Shown here piece by piece: positions 36,066 to 46,132 of a stretch of DNA of 64,000 nucleotides. The notes beneath the pieces are model-generated. The model ran no database searches. It had not been told where the DNA came from and saw only the letters and a program-made list of their open reading frames with translations. How positions within the stretch are numbered: position 1 is the stretch's first letter; each line of letters starts with the position of its first letter. The stretch is from Rhizobium sp. NFR03 (GTDB lineage Bacteria > Pseudomonadota > Alphaproteobacteria > Rhizobiales > Rhizobiaceae). The stretch spans positions 248,001-312,000 of the forward strand of contig NZ_FOGR01000002.1 of NCBI RefSeq assembly GCF_900111275.1, written 5' to 3'. Position numbers and translations under genes: made by a program.

Positions 36066-36614
36066 ATGGCTTGGGCAGCTAGGATCAGACAGCAGGCAGG
36101 GTGTCTCGCAATCCTCCTTCTCGTTGCAGTGCCCGCAAGCCATAGTCTCGCCAAGACCTGTGCGCCGTCCGGCACGGAGGCCTCCCGTCTCCAGCGCCAG
36201 ATCGCATCCAACATGGCAATGGCTCGCAGTCATGGTTGTACGATCGGGAGCGGCGGTTTCGCCTGCCGGGAGATTGCCGGTCGTATCGCGCAAGCGCGCG
36301 CCAAACTTGCCGCCTTGCCGTCCACGTGCAAGCCCGTCATCCGCACCGTGCGTGGAAACATCAAGTCGAAGCCGAAACGCGTTGTCCAGAAGCCGGTCAG
36401 GATCGCGGCCGAAGCGGTGGCCACGCTGCCGGCCATGACGGTCATGGACCCTGAGACGATACCGGCCATCGCGCCGACGGTTGTCGCGGTCCTCGACAAC
36501 GAGCCGACGACGGGGCTTTTCAAGAATGTCAGCCTGCGCGGCACGAAGACGGATATTCCAAGGTTTCCGCGCAAGGTGCGCATGGTCGGCCCGGCATTTC
36601 TGCCGGAACTCTGA
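36066..36614 (+). CDS. secreted hypothetical protein
   Basis: A 182-residue protein with a signal peptide (CLAILLLVAVPASHSLA, cleavage near residue 29). The mature N-terminal half is Cys-containing and helical (TCAPSGTEASRLQRQIASNMAMARSHGCT, CREIAGRIAQARAKLAALPSTC: four Cys), and the C-terminal half is basic then proline/valine-rich. This suggests a small disulfide-bonded periplasmic domain with a flexible tail. The family was not recognised. It is convergent with ybaB. Confidence 0.65.
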   Translation: MAWAARIRQQAGCLAILLLVAVPASHSLAKTCAPSGTEASRLQRQIASNMAMARSHGCTIGSGGFACREIAGRIAQARAKLAALPSTCKPVIRTVRGNIKSKPKRVVQKPVRIAAEAVATLPAMTVMDPETIPAIAPTVVAVLDNEPTTGLFKNVSLRGTKTDIPRFPRKVRMVGPAFLPEL

Positions 36615-36625
36615 CCGGAAGTGCT

Positions 36626-36949
36626 TTAAAACGGCAGCTTCATGCCGGGAGGAATCGGCAGGCCGGCGGTCAGTTCCCGCGTCTTTTCAGCGGTGATGGC
36701 CTCGGCCTTGTCTTTGCCGTCCTTGTGCGCGGCAACGATCAGGTCTTCGAGAATCTCGACATCGTCTTCCTTGAAGAGCGAGGGGTCGATCTTGATGCTC
36801 TTCAGAGCGCCCTTGCCATCCAGCCGGACCGTGACGAGCCCGCCGCCCGAGGTGCCATCCACTTCGAGAAGAGCGATCTCCTCCTGAAGCTTCTCCATCT
36901 TGGCCTGCATTTCCTTGACCTTGCCCATCATACCCATGATGTCGCGCAT
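36626..36949 (-). CDS. YbaB/EbfC family nucleoid-associated protein
   Basis: A 107-residue DNA-binding protein of the YbaB/EbfC family ([30 protein letters not shown] at the start, [14 protein letters not shown] near the end). It forms a small helical dimer that binds DNA. It begins 58 bases after dnaX, its usual neighbour. The recR gene that normally follows lies 1.3 kb further on, after two opposite-strand genes. Confidence 0.94.
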   Translation of the reverse strand: MRDIMGMMGKVKEMQAKMEKLQEEIALLEVDGTSGGGLVTVRLDGKGALKSIKIDPSLFKEDDVEILEDLIVAAHKDGKDKAEAITAEKTRELTAGLPIPPGMKLPF

Positions 36950-37007
36950 CGTCCGTCGTCTCCTCTTTCCGGATCCTGTTCGATCCGTGTTTCCCGATCC
37001 GAGTGGA

Positions 37008-38939
37008 TCAGTGTTCTATATCGTCGCCGGGAAGGATGTCGCCCTCTTCGGACTCGGCCACGGCAGCGACCTCGGGCGTCTCGTCCAGTTCGACTTCCGA
37101 CACCTTGATGCGGACATCGACCATTTTTGCGCCGGGAAAGCGGGCGAGGATCGCTGCGACATCGGGGTCCTGACGCGCATCGTTGAAGCGCTGCTCCTTG
37201 GCTGCGGCTTCCGTCTCGACCATCGTCGGCTGGCCCTGCTCACGGCTGACGGTCACCATCCAGCGGATGCCGGTCCATTCCTCCAGTTTCCGCTGCAAGT
37301 CCGTCACCAGCGTCTTCGGCGCGTCGTCCGCGGTGTTCATCTCCAGCCGGCCCGGCTCGATTCGCACGAGCCGCACGAAATTGCGCACAAGCGTCTTCAA
37401 GAGAATGTCGCGGTTCTTCTGGCAGAGATCGACGATATCGGCGACGGACCGCAACGGCACGACCGGCTCGGCCGGTGCCGTTTCCGGCCGGATATCGACC
37501 TGTCCGCGCTCCTCAGCGGGGGGAAGCTCGGCTTCGGGCACGGCGCGCAGCATGGCAGCACCATTGGCCGTCATGCGCGAGGGCATGACCGGTTCGCCGG
37601 CACGGGCCATAACGCCGCCGCTCTGGCCTTGCAGGTGTCCTCCCTGCGATGAAACGGCGGAGGCTGTGGATCCATTGCCGCCACCATTGCCAGGTGCAGC
37701 CCCGCGTGGCGCCGGGCGAGCGGCATCGCCGCCCGACATCTCCAGCAGCCGGCGTGCGGCATCTTCGGGCGAAGGGAGGTGGGCCGCATGCGTCAGCCGG
37801 ATCAGCACCATTTCGGCCGCACCTGCCGGCCGGGCGGCGTTCTCCGTCTCCGGTATGCCCTTCAACAGCATCTGCCAGATCCGCGACAGGGTGGAGACGG
37901 CGACGGCGGCGGAGAATTCCGCGCCGCGAACCCGCTCGACCTCGCTCAGCGACTGATCGTTGGCCGCTTCCGCCGAAAACTTCAGTTTGGTCACGAGATG
38001 CGTGAAATCGGCAAGATCGGTCAGAACCACCGCCGGGCTGGCGCCGGCCTCGTATTGCCAGGCGAACTCCTCGAGCGCCGCCTTTACGTCTCCGCGCACG
38101 ATATGCCCGAAGAGATCGACGATACGGGCGCGATCGGCAAGGCCGAGCATGCTGCGCACGGCGTCGGCTTCCACGATGCCGCCGCCATGGGCGATCGCCT
38201 GGTCGAGCAGTGACAGGCCATCGCGGGCCGAGCCTTCGGCGGCGCGCGCGATCATCGCCAGTGCTTCGGCTTGCGCCGTAATGCCTTCCTTGCCGAGAAT
38301 AGTGGAGAACAGCCCCACCAGATCGGTGGCCGCAATCCGCCGCAGGTCGAACCGCTGGCACCGAGACAGGACGGTGATCGGGACCTTGCGGATTTCGGTC
38401 GTCGCAAAGATGAACTTCACATGCTCCGGGGGCTCTTCGAGCGTCTTCAAGAGCCCGTTGAAGGCCTGCGTCGAGAGCATGTGCACTTCGTCGATGATAT
38501 AGACTTTGTAGCGGGCGGATACGGGCCGGTAACGCACCTGCTCGATGATCTCTCTGATATCGTCGATACCGGTATGAGACGCGGCGTCCATCTCGATCAC
38601 GTCGACATGCCGGCCTTCCATGATCGCCTGGCAATGCTCCCCGGGCGTTCGAAGGTCGATCGTCGGTGTGTCGATCTCGTCCGTCTTGTAGTTCAGCGCG
38701 CGCGCGAGAATGCGGGCGGTGGTCGTCTTTCCGACGCCGCGCACGCCGGTCAGCATATAGGCCTGGGCGATGCGGCCGGTCTCGAACGCATTGGTCAAGG
38801 TCCGCACCATCGGCTCCTGGCCCACCATCAGGTCGGAGAAGTCCTTCGGGCGGTACTTGCGGGCGAGCACGCGATAGGCCGCGGGCTTCTCGGCCGGGGC
38901 GGACGCTGTCTCAGAAGATGTGGTGGTGATGTCGTTCAT
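37008..38939 (-). CDS. dnaX: DNA polymerase III subunit gamma/tau
   Basis: A 643-residue clamp-loader subunit. Walker A GVRGVGKT is at 65-72, the DEVHML Walker B follows near 151, and [19 protein letters not shown] carries the sensor region. In the position of the E. coli zinc finger only one Cys remains ([11 protein letters not shown]), as I recall is usual in rhizobia. The C-terminal tau region (about 380-643) has a Gly/Ala linker followed by polymerase- and helicase-binding domains. The SRP RNA gene lies directly upstream on the same strand. Confidence 0.96.
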   Translation of the reverse strand: MNDITTTSSETASAPAEKPAAYRVLARKYRPKDFSDLMVGQEPMVRTLTNAFETGRIAQAYMLTGVRGVGKTTTARILARALNYKTDEIDTPTIDLRTPGEHCQAIMEGRHVDVIEMDAASHTGIDDIREIIEQVRYRPVSARYKVYIIDEVHMLSTQAFNGLLKTLEEPPEHVKFIFATTEIRKVPITVLSRCQRFDLRRIAATDLVGLFSTILGKEGITAQAEALAMIARAAEGSARDGLSLLDQAIAHGGGIVEADAVRSMLGLADRARIVDLFGHIVRGDVKAALEEFAWQYEAGASPAVVLTDLADFTHLVTKLKFSAEAANDQSLSEVERVRGAEFSAAVAVSTLSRIWQMLLKGIPETENAARPAGAAEMVLIRLTHAAHLPSPEDAARRLLEMSGGDAARPAPRGAAPGNGGGNGSTASAVSSQGGHLQGQSGGVMARAGEPVMPSRMTANGAAMLRAVPEAELPPAEERGQVDIRPETAPAEPVVPLRSVADIVDLCQKNRDILLKTLVRNFVRLVRIEPGRLEMNTADDAPKTLVTDLQRKLEEWTGIRWMVTVSREQGQPTMVETEAAAKEQRFNDARQDPDVAAILARFPGAKMVDVRIKVSEVELDETPEVAAVAESEEGDILPGDDIEH

Positions 38940-39058
38940 GCGCCCCGCCGCTGGTTCCGTCTGTCCGGACAGTCGGCAAGCTTTCGACGCGGCGGCGAGC
39001 TTGCGAACGGGCGGCCCTGGTCTGATGGTTCAGGATCCTTCACGAAGACCCTGAGGGT

Positions 39059-39154
39059 GGGAGGCTGGCACGATGACCCGTGCCGGGCTCGTTGGGGCTG
39101 CTTCCTTCCGGACCTGACCCGGTTGGCGAGTGGCTCGTCCACCACCAACCTCCC
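39059..39154 (-). ncRNA. ffs: bacterial small signal recognition particle RNA (4.5S)
   Basis: On the minus strand the conserved SRP core reads GGTCAGGTCCGGAAGGAAGC and continues AGCC. The ends GGGAGGTTGG (39145-39154) and CCAGCCTCCC (39059-39068) pair to close the hairpin, giving a length of 96 bases. The RNA binds Ffh for co-translational targeting of membrane proteins. Its place upstream of dnaX is usual in alphaproteobacteria. Confidence 0.95.
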
Positions 39155-39328
39155 GATCTCCATATCGGCAATATCGAAACGGAATGCAAGTCGGCGCTTG
39201 GAAGAATCTGGGATCCCTGTCAGAAGAGGAGCTCTCTTCCACCCCTTCCCAATCGTCAAAACGCGGATGCGGCAAGGGAGCTGAAAGAAGCGAGCCGGAA
39301 GAGGCGAGAAGCAGAAGAAGGAGGAACC

Positions 39329-39736
39329 GTGACCCCGTTCGACCTCGATCCGCGCCTTGCGCGCGACAGCGACCTCGTTATGCATCTCGATCTCTGCCAG
39401 CTTCGGCTGAGCCGCGACGCCCGGTGGCCGTGGCTGATCCTCATTCCCGAGCGGAACGTCGTCAGCGAGACGTTCGAGCTGTCGCCCGACGCGCAGGCAA
39501 CGCTTTCACATGAGACCAACCGCGTCGCCGCCGCCCTGAAACAGGTGACGGGAGCGACCAAGATCAACATCGGCGCGCTTGGCAATATCGTCCGCCAGCT
39601 CCATGTCCATATCGTCGCCCGCACCGAGGGAGATGCGAACTGGCCAGGCCCGATCTGGGGTTTCGGCACGGCGCAAGCCTGGGACGTGGGCAAGCGCGAC
39701 GATTTTCTCAACCGCCTGACGGAATCCCTGACATGA
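39329..39736 (+). CDS. HIT-family hydrolase
   Basis: A 135-residue histidine-triad-like protein. The signature region reads RQLHVHIVART, i.e. HxHxx with the last His replaced (no third His-x-His), so it is a degenerate HIT motif. The GTG at 39329 has a perfect AAGGAGG eight bases upstream. It overlaps nudC by four bases (ATGA), suggesting joint handling of nucleotides. The longer upstream frame runs through the SRP RNA and is rejected. Confidence 0.88.
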   Translation: MTPFDLDPRLARDSDLVMHLDLCQLRLSRDARWPWLILIPERNVVSETFELSPDAQATLSHETNRVAAALKQVTGATKINIGALGNIVRQLHVHIVARTEGDANWPGPIWGFGTAQAWDVGKRDDFLNRLTESLT

Positions 39737-40701
39737 CCCACTCGATTTTCGACCTCAAGGGGCCCCATCCCGAACCGAGCTCGCTCGTTGCCTTTGCGGA
39801 GAACCACCTCGTACGCGATAGCGAGCACCGAAGCGACGATTGCCTGGAAGAGGCGCTGAAGACCGAGGGCGCGCATCTCTTCGCCTTCGCGGATGGCAAG
39901 CTGGTCGTGAAGCATGACGAGAATGTCATCGACCCGCTGTTTGCACCTTATGAGATCGCCGCTCTTCAGCCCGATCTCGATGCCGCCATCCTTCTCGGAC
40001 GGCTGCCCTCGGGAGAGCCGCGGATCGCGGTACCGGTCAACCGGACGGAGGCGACGCTGGAGGAACCCTTCAAGCTTGCCGACGGCCGCAGCCTCTACCG
40101 CCAGGCGATGCTGCCCGACGAACTCCTCGGGCAATTCGCGCAGGCCGCGAGCCTGATCGCCTGGAACGCCGCAAACCGCTTCTGCGGCAAGTGCGGCAGC
40201 CCCATGGAGGCCAAGGGCGGCGGGTACAGGCGGGTATGCACGGCCTGCGGCCACCTTGCATTCCCGCGCACCGACCCCGTCGTCATCATGCTGACCATCG
40301 ACGTGCAGCGCGATCTCTGCCTGCTCGGGCGCAGCCCGCATTTTCCGGAGGGCATGTATTCCTGCCTTGCCGGCTTTCTGGAGCCGGGAGAAACGATCGA
40401 GAATGCCGTGCGCCGCGAGACGCTGGAAGAATCCGGCATCCGCACGGGCCGCGTGCGCTACCATGCCTCGCAGCCCTGGCCCATGCCGCACAGCCTGATG
40501 ATCGGCTGCTATGCGGAAGCGCAGTCGAGCGATATCCGGATGGACGATCTGGAACTGGAAGACTGCCGCTGGTTCACCCGCGAGGAGACGCGCGCCATGC
40601 TCGCCCGCAACACGGGTCAGGATGCAAACCACCATTCCACCCCGCCCAAGGGCGCGATCGCCCACCAGCTGATGCGCGACTGGCTGGACTGGCCGGCCTG
40701 A
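39733..40701 (+). CDS. nudC: NADH pyrophosphatase / NAD-capped RNA decapping hydrolase
   Basis: A 322-residue Nudix enzyme splitting NADH to NMNH and AMP and removing NAD caps from RNA. The zinc ribbon has CGKCG and CTACG (about 150-175), and the Nudix box is GFLEPGETIENAVRRETLEESGI (about 215-237). The SQPWPMPHSLM motif after it is the NADH-specificity signature. Its ATG overlaps the HIT gene stop. The length is somewhat greater than in E. coli (257), as in other alphaproteobacteria. Confidence 0.95.
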   Translation: MTHSIFDLKGPHPEPSSLVAFAENHLVRDSEHRSDDCLEEALKTEGAHLFAFADGKLVVKHDENVIDPLFAPYEIAALQPDLDAAILLGRLPSGEPRIAVPVNRTEATLEEPFKLADGRSLYRQAMLPDELLGQFAQAASLIAWNAANRFCGKCGSPMEAKGGGYRRVCTACGHLAFPRTDPVVIMLTIDVQRDLCLLGRSPHFPEGMYSCLAGFLEPGETIENAVRRETLEESGIRTGRVRYHASQPWPMPHSLMIGCYAEAQSSDIRMDDLELEDCRWFTREETRAMLARNTGQDANHHSTPPKGAIAHQLMRDWLDWPA

Positions 40702-40726
40702 CAGAAACGCCAGAGCTGGAAACGAA

Positions 40727-40751
40727 AGAACCGGCGCGGGCGCCGGTTCTT
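40727..40751. terminator. bidirectional terminator between nudC and porin gene
   Basis: AAGAACCGGCG pairs perfectly with CGCCGGTTCTT around a GGG-type loop, and it lies between two convergent genes. Confidence 0.8.
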
Positions 40752-40785
40752 GGTACGTGTCGATATCGCTTGAAGAGAGGCGTGA

Positions 40786-41847
40786 TCAGAAGTCGCGCTG
40801 AAAGCGGATCGTGCCGCCGAACGCATCGCCATCGCCACGCGTGCCGTCGAACTTGGTGTAGTTGAATTCCGGCTGAACCTTGAAGTTCTCGACGATCATG
40901 TACTCCATGTTGAGAGCCGTCGCGAGGGTGCCGTCTTCTTCATAGGCGACCTGACCATTGATGGACGTCTTCTCGTTGACCGTTGCGGTAAAGCCGCCCC
41001 ACGCTGCCCAGTCGCCATTCCACGGGCCGTAATAGTTACGCTTGCGTGTGTCGCCCGGGCCCTTGTCATTGTCCCAGTCGGACTGGTAGCCGGCCATGAT
41101 GAAGACTTTGAACACGTCGTTGAAGACAACGTCGGCGCGGACCTTGCCGCCGAAGGCGTCGGCTTCCGTATCGTAACCGCCGATGACGAACAGGCCGCCC
41201 CAGTCTTCCTGGATCCGCGCGCCGGCCAGCGGATGCGCGCCATCGTAATCTTCGCTCGGCCGCCCGGCGAAGCCGGTGTCGTAGGTGCCGCCGCCTTCTT
41301 CCACACCGATGAACGCCGCAAAGCCCTTGTCGCCGCCCCACTGGTAGCTGACCTGGTTGGTGCGGCTGCCGGTATAGTCGATGACGTCGTCGTTGATGAT
41401 GTTGCCGGCCGAGTTGAGAAACAGGTCGTAGCGTGAATCGTTGAAGCCGGCCATGAAGCCGCCGAGCGTGATGAAGGCGGAATTGATGTAGGTCGTCTTG
41501 TCGCCGTCGCTGACTTCCCCACGCAGCTCGATGAAGGAGCGCAGCTGGCCGAACTCCGTATCGTTGCGGGCGTCGAGCGTCAGCGTGGCACGCGTAAACG
41601 CCGACCAGCCGAGATCTTCGCCGTCATAGGGGCTATCGCCGAGATTGTTGTCGAAGCGGACGTAGCCGCCGATTTTCAGGCAGGTTTCCGTGCCGGGAAT
41701 GTAGAAGAAGCCTTCGCCGAAGGCGTCGCAGACACGAACATAGTCCATGGCTTCCGGTTCGGAGGCAACGATCGCATCGGCCGCCTGCGCGCCGGCGGTC
41801 ATGGAAAGCGTTGCCGTCGAGGCAAGGAGAAGAGTTCTGATGATCAC
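40786..41847 (-). CDS. outer-membrane porin (rhizobial Omp2/RopA family)
   Basis: A 353-residue porin. The signal peptide LLLASTATLSMTAGAQA is cut near 22. The conserved start of the mature protein (VRVCDAFGEGFFYIPGTETCLKIGGYVRF, two Cys) is the hallmark of the alphaproteobacterial Porin_2 family, followed by alternating amphipathic strands and a terminal Phe (FGGTIRFQRDF) for BAM recognition. It should form a trimeric diffusion pore. The 176 bases upstream separate it from pheA. Confidence 0.95.
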   Translation of the reverse strand: MIIRTLLLASTATLSMTAGAQAADAIVASEPEAMDYVRVCDAFGEGFFYIPGTETCLKIGGYVRFDNNLGDSPYDGEDLGWSAFTRATLTLDARNDTEFGQLRSFIELRGEVSDGDKTTYINSAFITLGGFMAGFNDSRYDLFLNSAGNIINDDVIDYTGSRTNQVSYQWGGDKGFAAFIGVEEGGGTYDTGFAGRPSEDYDGAHPLAGARIQEDWGGLFVIGGYDTEADAFGGKVRADVVFNDVFKVFIMAGYQSDWDNDKGPGDTRKRNYYGPWNGDWAAWGGFTATVNEKTSINGQVAYEEDGTLATALNMEYMIVENFKVQPEFNYTKFDGTRGDGDAFGGTIRFQRDF

Positions 41848-42023
41848 GGTCGGCGTCCTCCGGATGCCGCCTCTTCCGGCGGCTGTCGAAACAAGAGGCG
41901 CGTGCGTCGTTGCCGCAAATCAGTCGCCTCTTCGCCGTACGCAATCACTTTTGCGTCGTGAACACTACCCCGGAAATCAGGTCCGCCCGTCCGTGCGCGC
42001 GGGATTTCAAAGTGGCGCGACTT

Positions 42024-42878
42024 TTATAACACGCGTCGCATCGGATGCGCCGGGTACGAGCCGAGGATCCGGACCTTCTCGGAGAAGAACCGCAGTTCCT
42101 CCAGCGCCCGCTTGACGTTCGCGTCATCAGGATGCCCGTCGATATCGGCATAGAACTGGGTTGCGATGAACTTTCCGCCGATCTGATAGCTCTCCAGCTT
42201 CGTCATGTTGATGCCGTTCGTGGCAAAACCGCCGAGCGCCTTGTAGAGCGCTGCCGGGATGTTGCGGACATTGAAGACGAAGGTCGTGACGATGAGATCG
42301 CCCTCGGCTTCGCGCCGGATGGGCTTTTCATCGCGTGACAGCACGACGAAGCGCGTCACGTTGTTCTCCGTGTCCTCGACGTTTTCGGCAACGATGTCGA
42401 GCTTGTAAAGGTCTGCCGCGAGCCGCGGCGCGAGGGCGGCCATCGAGCGGTCGCCTGTTTCGGCCACGAGTTTCGCGGCACCGGCGGTATCCCCGGCCAC
42501 GACCGGCTTCCAGCCGTTGGCCCGCACGATCTTGCGGCACTGGCCGAGCGCATGGATGTGGCTGTGCACCGTGCGGATCTCGCTGCGCGCCACGCCCGGC
42601 AGCACCATGAGCTGGAACCGGATCGGCATGAAATATTCGCCGATGATGTGCAGGCGCGATTCCGGCAGGAGGTGATGGATATCGGCGACGCGGCCGGCGA
42701 TCGTGTTCTCGATCGGGATCATCGCAAGGTCCGCCTCGCCGTTCTCGACGGCAAGAAACGCATCCTCAAACGTCTGGCAGGGCAGGGGATCCATCGTCGG
42801 GAACATGTCCCGCGAGGCCATGTCGGAATTGGCGCCGTACTCGCCCTGAAAGGAGATGCGGTTCGTCACGGGTATCAT
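42024..42878 (-). CDS. pheA: prephenate dehydratase
   Basis: A 284-residue monofunctional enzyme making phenylpyruvate, the last shared step before phenylalanine. The catalytic domain carries [22 protein letters not shown] and [12 protein letters not shown] (with the TRF motif). The C-terminal ACT domain (about 197-275) includes the ESYQIGG phenylalanine-sensing signature. There is no chorismate mutase domain. Its ATG overlaps the kdsB stop (ATGA). Confidence 0.95.
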   Translation of the reverse strand: MIPVTNRISFQGEYGANSDMASRDMFPTMDPLPCQTFEDAFLAVENGEADLAMIPIENTIAGRVADIHHLLPESRLHIIGEYFMPIRFQLMVLPGVARSEIRTVHSHIHALGQCRKIVRANGWKPVVAGDTAGAAKLVAETGDRSMAALAPRLAADLYKLDIVAENVEDTENNVTRFVVLSRDEKPIRREAEGDLIVTTFVFNVRNIPAALYKALGGFATNGINMTKLESYQIGGKFIATQFYADIDGHPDDANVKRALEELRFFSEKVRILGSYPAHPMRRVL

Positions 42879-43639
42879 GATGCGGCTCCGGTGCGGGTCG
42901 AGAGCAGGCGGCGTGCGGCCTCGAGATCGGCAGGCGTATCGACGCCGAGCGGGATGGAGCTGACGATTTCCACGTCGATGCGCATGCCCGCCTCGAGCGC
43001 CCGCAACTGTTCGAGCGATTCGCGCTTTTCGAGCGTCGAGGGCTGCAGGGCGACGAACCGTTCGAGAGCGGACCGGCGGTACGCGTAAAGGCCGATGTGA
43101 TGGTAGAGCGGCCCGGCCCCATGCGGCGCCGTGGCGCGTGTGAAGTAGAGCGCCCGCATACGGTTTTCGGAGAGCGGCGCGCCGACGACCTTCACGACGT
43201 TCGGATTGGTCTTTTCGGCCTCATGGACGATCTCGACGGTCAGCGTCGCGATATCCACGGCCGGATCTTCCAGCGGCCGCAAGGCTGCCCGGATGGTCTC
43301 CGGCTCGATGGTCGGCAGGTCGCCCTGCACGTTGATGATGGTCTCCATCTTGCCGTCGGGGTCGCACAGGGTCAGCGCCTCGTAGATGCGGTCGGAGCCG
43401 GACTGGTGATCGGTGCGCGTCATCACGGCCTCAAAACCGGCCGTCGTCACGGCGTCGAACGTATCCTGGTGGTCGACGGCAACGACGATACGTCCGACCT
43501 CGGCATCGCGCGCGCGCAGCGCTACCTGCACGATCATCGGGAGCCCGCAGATGTCGGCCAGCGGCTTGCCGGGAAGCCGGGTGGAGGCCATCCGCGCAGG
43601 GATCAGCACGAGTGTTCTGGCCAAATTGTCGCTTTTCAT
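42875..43639 (-). CDS. kdsB: 3-deoxy-manno-octulosonate cytidylyltransferase
   Basis: A 254-residue enzyme that activates KDO with CTP for lipopolysaccharide core synthesis. The signature [19 protein letters not shown], the [15 protein letters not shown] loop and INVQGDLP are clear. The ATG at 43639 begins the conserved region with an AAGGG upstream; an earlier in-frame start would add 54 unrelated residues. The gene is divergent from cycM and precedes pheA, a standard rhizobial order. Confidence 0.95.
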   Translation of the reverse strand: MKSDNLARTLVLIPARMASTRLPGKPLADICGLPMIVQVALRARDAEVGRIVVAVDHQDTFDAVTTAGFEAVMTRTDHQSGSDRIYEALTLCDPDGKMETIINVQGDLPTIEPETIRAALRPLEDPAVDIATLTVEIVHEAEKTNPNVVKVVGAPLSENRMRALYFTRATAPHGAGPLYHHIGLYAYRRSALERFVALQPSTLEKRESLEQLRALEAGMRIDVEIVSSIPLGVDTPADLEAARRLLSTRTGAAS

Positions 43640-43815
43640 GCCGAGCCCTTCAAAACGCACGCGAAAAGTGCCAGAAGTGGTTCGTCCGGCCTGGATATCG
43701 CTGTTGCAACGCTTGGTCAAAAGACATAGCTTCCGCGCGATTTCAAGGTGTCGCGGCAGATTGTTCATATCGGCGGCACAGATGCTTGAAGCCGGACGCA
43801 AGGGGAGGTGTGTTG

Positions 43816-44484
43816 ATGAACTCGCATGTTAATATGGCCGTGGGAGCCTTTCTCGGAACGGTCTTCGTGCTGATGTCCGTATCGATCGCCTCCGAAGGCA
43901 TCTTCCATTCCGAAGCACCTGAAAAGCCGGGCTTTGCCATCATCGCCGAGGAGACGGCGGGCGAAGCGGGAGCGGGTGCAGCCGCCGAAGCCGAAGTTGA
44001 CATCAAGCCGCTGCTGGCCAGCGCCGATGCGAGTGCAGGCGAAGCCATTTTCAAGAAGTGTGGCGCCTGTCATACCATCGAGAAGGGCGGACCGAACAAG
44101 GTCGGCCCCAATCTCTGGGGTGTTGTGGAACGGCCGATCGCCTCGCATGAGGGCTTCGCCTATTCGGCCGGTATGAAAACCTTCGCCGAAGCCAACAAGA
44201 CCTGGACCTACGATCATCTGAGCTACTTCATCGAAGCACCGAAGAAGCACGTGCCGGGCACCGCCATGGGATTTGCCGGCGTGAAGAAGCCGGATGAGCG
44301 CGCAAACCTCATTGCATGGCTGCGTGGCCAGGCCGATGCACCGGTTGCGCTTCCCGCAGCTTCGGCCGCCGCCGCGCCGGCCGAAGGAGCAGCCCCGGCA
44401 GCTCCCGCTGCCCCGGCTGAAGGCGGCGCAGCTCCGGTTGCACCCGCTCCTGCTGCGCCCACTCCGGCTGCGCCAGCGAACTGA
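43816..44484 (+). CDS. cycM: membrane-anchored class I cytochrome c (CycM type)
   Basis: A 222-residue c-type cytochrome. One N-terminal membrane anchor (about 8-26) is followed by a linker and a haem domain with CGACH at 82-86 and the axial Met in PGTAMGF. It should carry electrons from the bc1 complex to cytochrome oxidase. The tail beyond residue 180 is a long Ala/Pro-rich repeat ([19 protein letters not shown]) not needed for haem binding. GGGGAGG lies before the ATG. Confidence 0.93.
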   Translation: MNSHVNMAVGAFLGTVFVLMSVSIASEGIFHSEAPEKPGFAIIAEETAGEAGAGAAAEAEVDIKPLLASADASAGEAIFKKCGACHTIEKGGPNKVGPNLWGVVERPIASHEGFAYSAGMKTFAEANKTWTYDHLSYFIEAPKKHVPGTAMGFAGVKKPDERANLIAWLRGQADAPVALPAASAAAAPAEGAAPAAPAAPAEGGAAPVAPAPAAPTPAAPAN

Positions 44485-44513
44485 TCTGGGCATCTCAAGC
44501 GTCAATCCCCGCT

Positions 44514-44538
44514 AAGCCCGGCTCACGCCGGGCTTTTT
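44514..44538 (+). terminator. intrinsic terminator of cycM
   Basis: AAGCCCGGC pairs with GCCGGGCTT around TCAC, and the stem is followed by TTTC. It lies 30 bases after the stop. Confidence 0.88.
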
Positions 44539-44623
44539 CTTGTCGCGATGGCCGCCATTAGCGAGAGCATTTCCAGCCGAAGCGTCATCGCTTCGGCGTC
44601 GGATAATGCGGAAAAACAAAAGA

Positions 44624-45568
44624 CTAGAGCAGCACATATGCCCAGGCGGAGACGGTGACGAAGCCGAGCGCCGTGGTCAGTGTGATGGTCGATGATGCAA
44701 GGCCGTGGCCGACGTTGAAGTGGTTGGCGATCAGCCAGGCATTGACGCCGGTGGGCACGGCGGAGGTCAGCACCAGCGCCGCCGTCCAGTCACGGTCGAG
44801 GCCGAGCAGATGGCTGGCACCGAAGACGCAGGCGGGCAGCACGACAAGCTTCAGCGCGCTGGTGAAGGCTGCAAGGCCGAGATTGCCGGAAAGGCCGTAC
44901 TTGTCGAGCGCCATGCCGATCGAGATCAGCGCGGCGGGACCGGCGATGGCCGCGATCTGATCGACGGCGATCTTGAGCGGTCCCGACAGCGGCAGGTTCG
45001 CCGCATGCATCAGCGCGCCGCAGACCAGCCCGATCACGAGAGGGTTCCGCACGAGGTTGCGAAGGATGCCGCGGGCGAGCGCAAGCGGGCTCTGCGCCAC
45101 GCCGCCATTGGTTTTGCGCTCCGCACGCTCCATGAGGATCGTGCCGGCGATCATCATGACCGGAAGATGGACCGAAATGAGGAGCGACAGCGCAACGACG
45201 CCGGCATCTCCGACATTGCGCGAGACGAGCGGCAGCCCGATGAAGATCGTGTTGGCGAAAGCCGAGGATACGCCGGCAAGGACACCGATGCGCGGGTCCC
45301 GACCGAAGCCAAGTGTTGCAACAAGATGGCCAAGTGTCCAGACGACCGCAACGCCGGAGAAATAGGCGACCCAGAGCGGCCACGGCGAGCCCTCCGTGAA
45401 ATCCGCCGTTGCAATGGTGCGAAACAGCAGGATCGGCACGGAAACCTTGAAGACGAAGTCGCCGAGCGCATCGCCCACCGCCGGCTTCAGATAGCCCGTG
45501 CGCACGATCAGCCAGCCGGCGAAGATGAGAACGAAGAGGGGAAGGACATTGATCAGGACGTCAGACAT
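44624..45568 (-). CDS. AEC-family transporter (auxin efflux carrier-like)
   Basis: A 314-residue inner-membrane protein with about ten hydrophobic segments arranged as two repeats, typical of the AEC/malate permease family (YfdV/MdcF-like). Characteristic stretches are FAGWLIVRTGYLKPAVGDALGDFVFKVSVPILLF and NPLVIGLVCGAL. The ATG at 45568 follows GAGCCTC and gives the usual short N-terminus; longer in-frame starts are rejected. The substrate is unknown, perhaps a dicarboxylate. Confidence 0.88.
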   Translation of the reverse strand: MSDVLINVLPLFVLIFAGWLIVRTGYLKPAVGDALGDFVFKVSVPILLFRTIATADFTEGSPWPLWVAYFSGVAVVWTLGHLVATLGFGRDPRIGVLAGVSSAFANTIFIGLPLVSRNVGDAGVVALSLLISVHLPVMMIAGTILMERAERKTNGGVAQSPLALARGILRNLVRNPLVIGLVCGALMHAANLPLSGPLKIAVDQIAAIAGPAALISIGMALDKYGLSGNLGLAAFTSALKLVVLPACVFGASHLLGLDRDWTAALVLTSAVPTGVNAWLIANHFNVGHGLASSTITLTTALGFVTVSAWAYVLL

Positions 45569-45699
45569 GAGGCTCTCCGTGCCTCTATCGCATAGACTTT
45601 TTCGGACAGGCTCCGCAACCTTCCCGTTGCCAACGCAATGCCAGCGTAAGTTTCGGCTGTCATAACACCCGCTGGTCACCCGCAATGAAGGGATTGGAC

Positions 45700-45972
45700 A
45701 TGGCGGTCAGCGAAAAATGGTGGCAGCAACCTGTTCTGCTCGAACTGGACGGCATCGGAGACTATCGCGCCGTCCGCAACACGCGGGAAGCGGCGGAGGT
45801 CCTGCTCGACAGATGGCCGACCCATGAGGGTGCTGCCTACAAGGCAGCGATCCGAATGTGCCGCTATGTCCTGAACGGCGAGCAACCTGCCGACTACGCC
45901 CGGGAAGATTTCATTGCTGCGGCGGTTGAGGCGTTCATCCATGTCGATGAGAGCCGTCCCTCGGCCTCCTGA
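45700..45972 (+). CDS. DUF982 domain protein
   Basis: A 90-residue protein of the rhizobial DUF982 family (KWWQQPVLLEL, then VRNTREAAEVLLDRWPTHEG, KAAIRMCRYVLNGE). AAGGGA lies six bases before the ATG at 45700; an ATG 15 bases earlier lacks a site. DUF982 genes are numerous in rhizobia and of unknown function. It lies divergent from the AEC transporter. Confidence 0.88.
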   Translation: MAVSEKWWQQPVLLELDGIGDYRAVRNTREAAEVLLDRWPTHEGAAYKAAIRMCRYVLNGEQPADYAREDFIAAAVEAFIHVDESRPSAS

Positions 45973-46132
45973 CGTGTGTTTTCCAGCACATGACGGCCGT
46001 CTGGCCAGCCGAAGGCAAATGGAACATTGAGACGATACCCTGCGTTTGCACATCACCTGAAACGCTGATCGGCAACAGGCCCGTACGGGTCGGGAGCGGG
46101 AGGCGGCCAGCGAAGCAACAGGGGATGCGGGC

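Noticed and set aside
39080-39328. Upstream extension of the HIT gene frame
   Set aside because: It runs through the SRP RNA, and the GTG at 39329 has a perfect ribosome-binding site.
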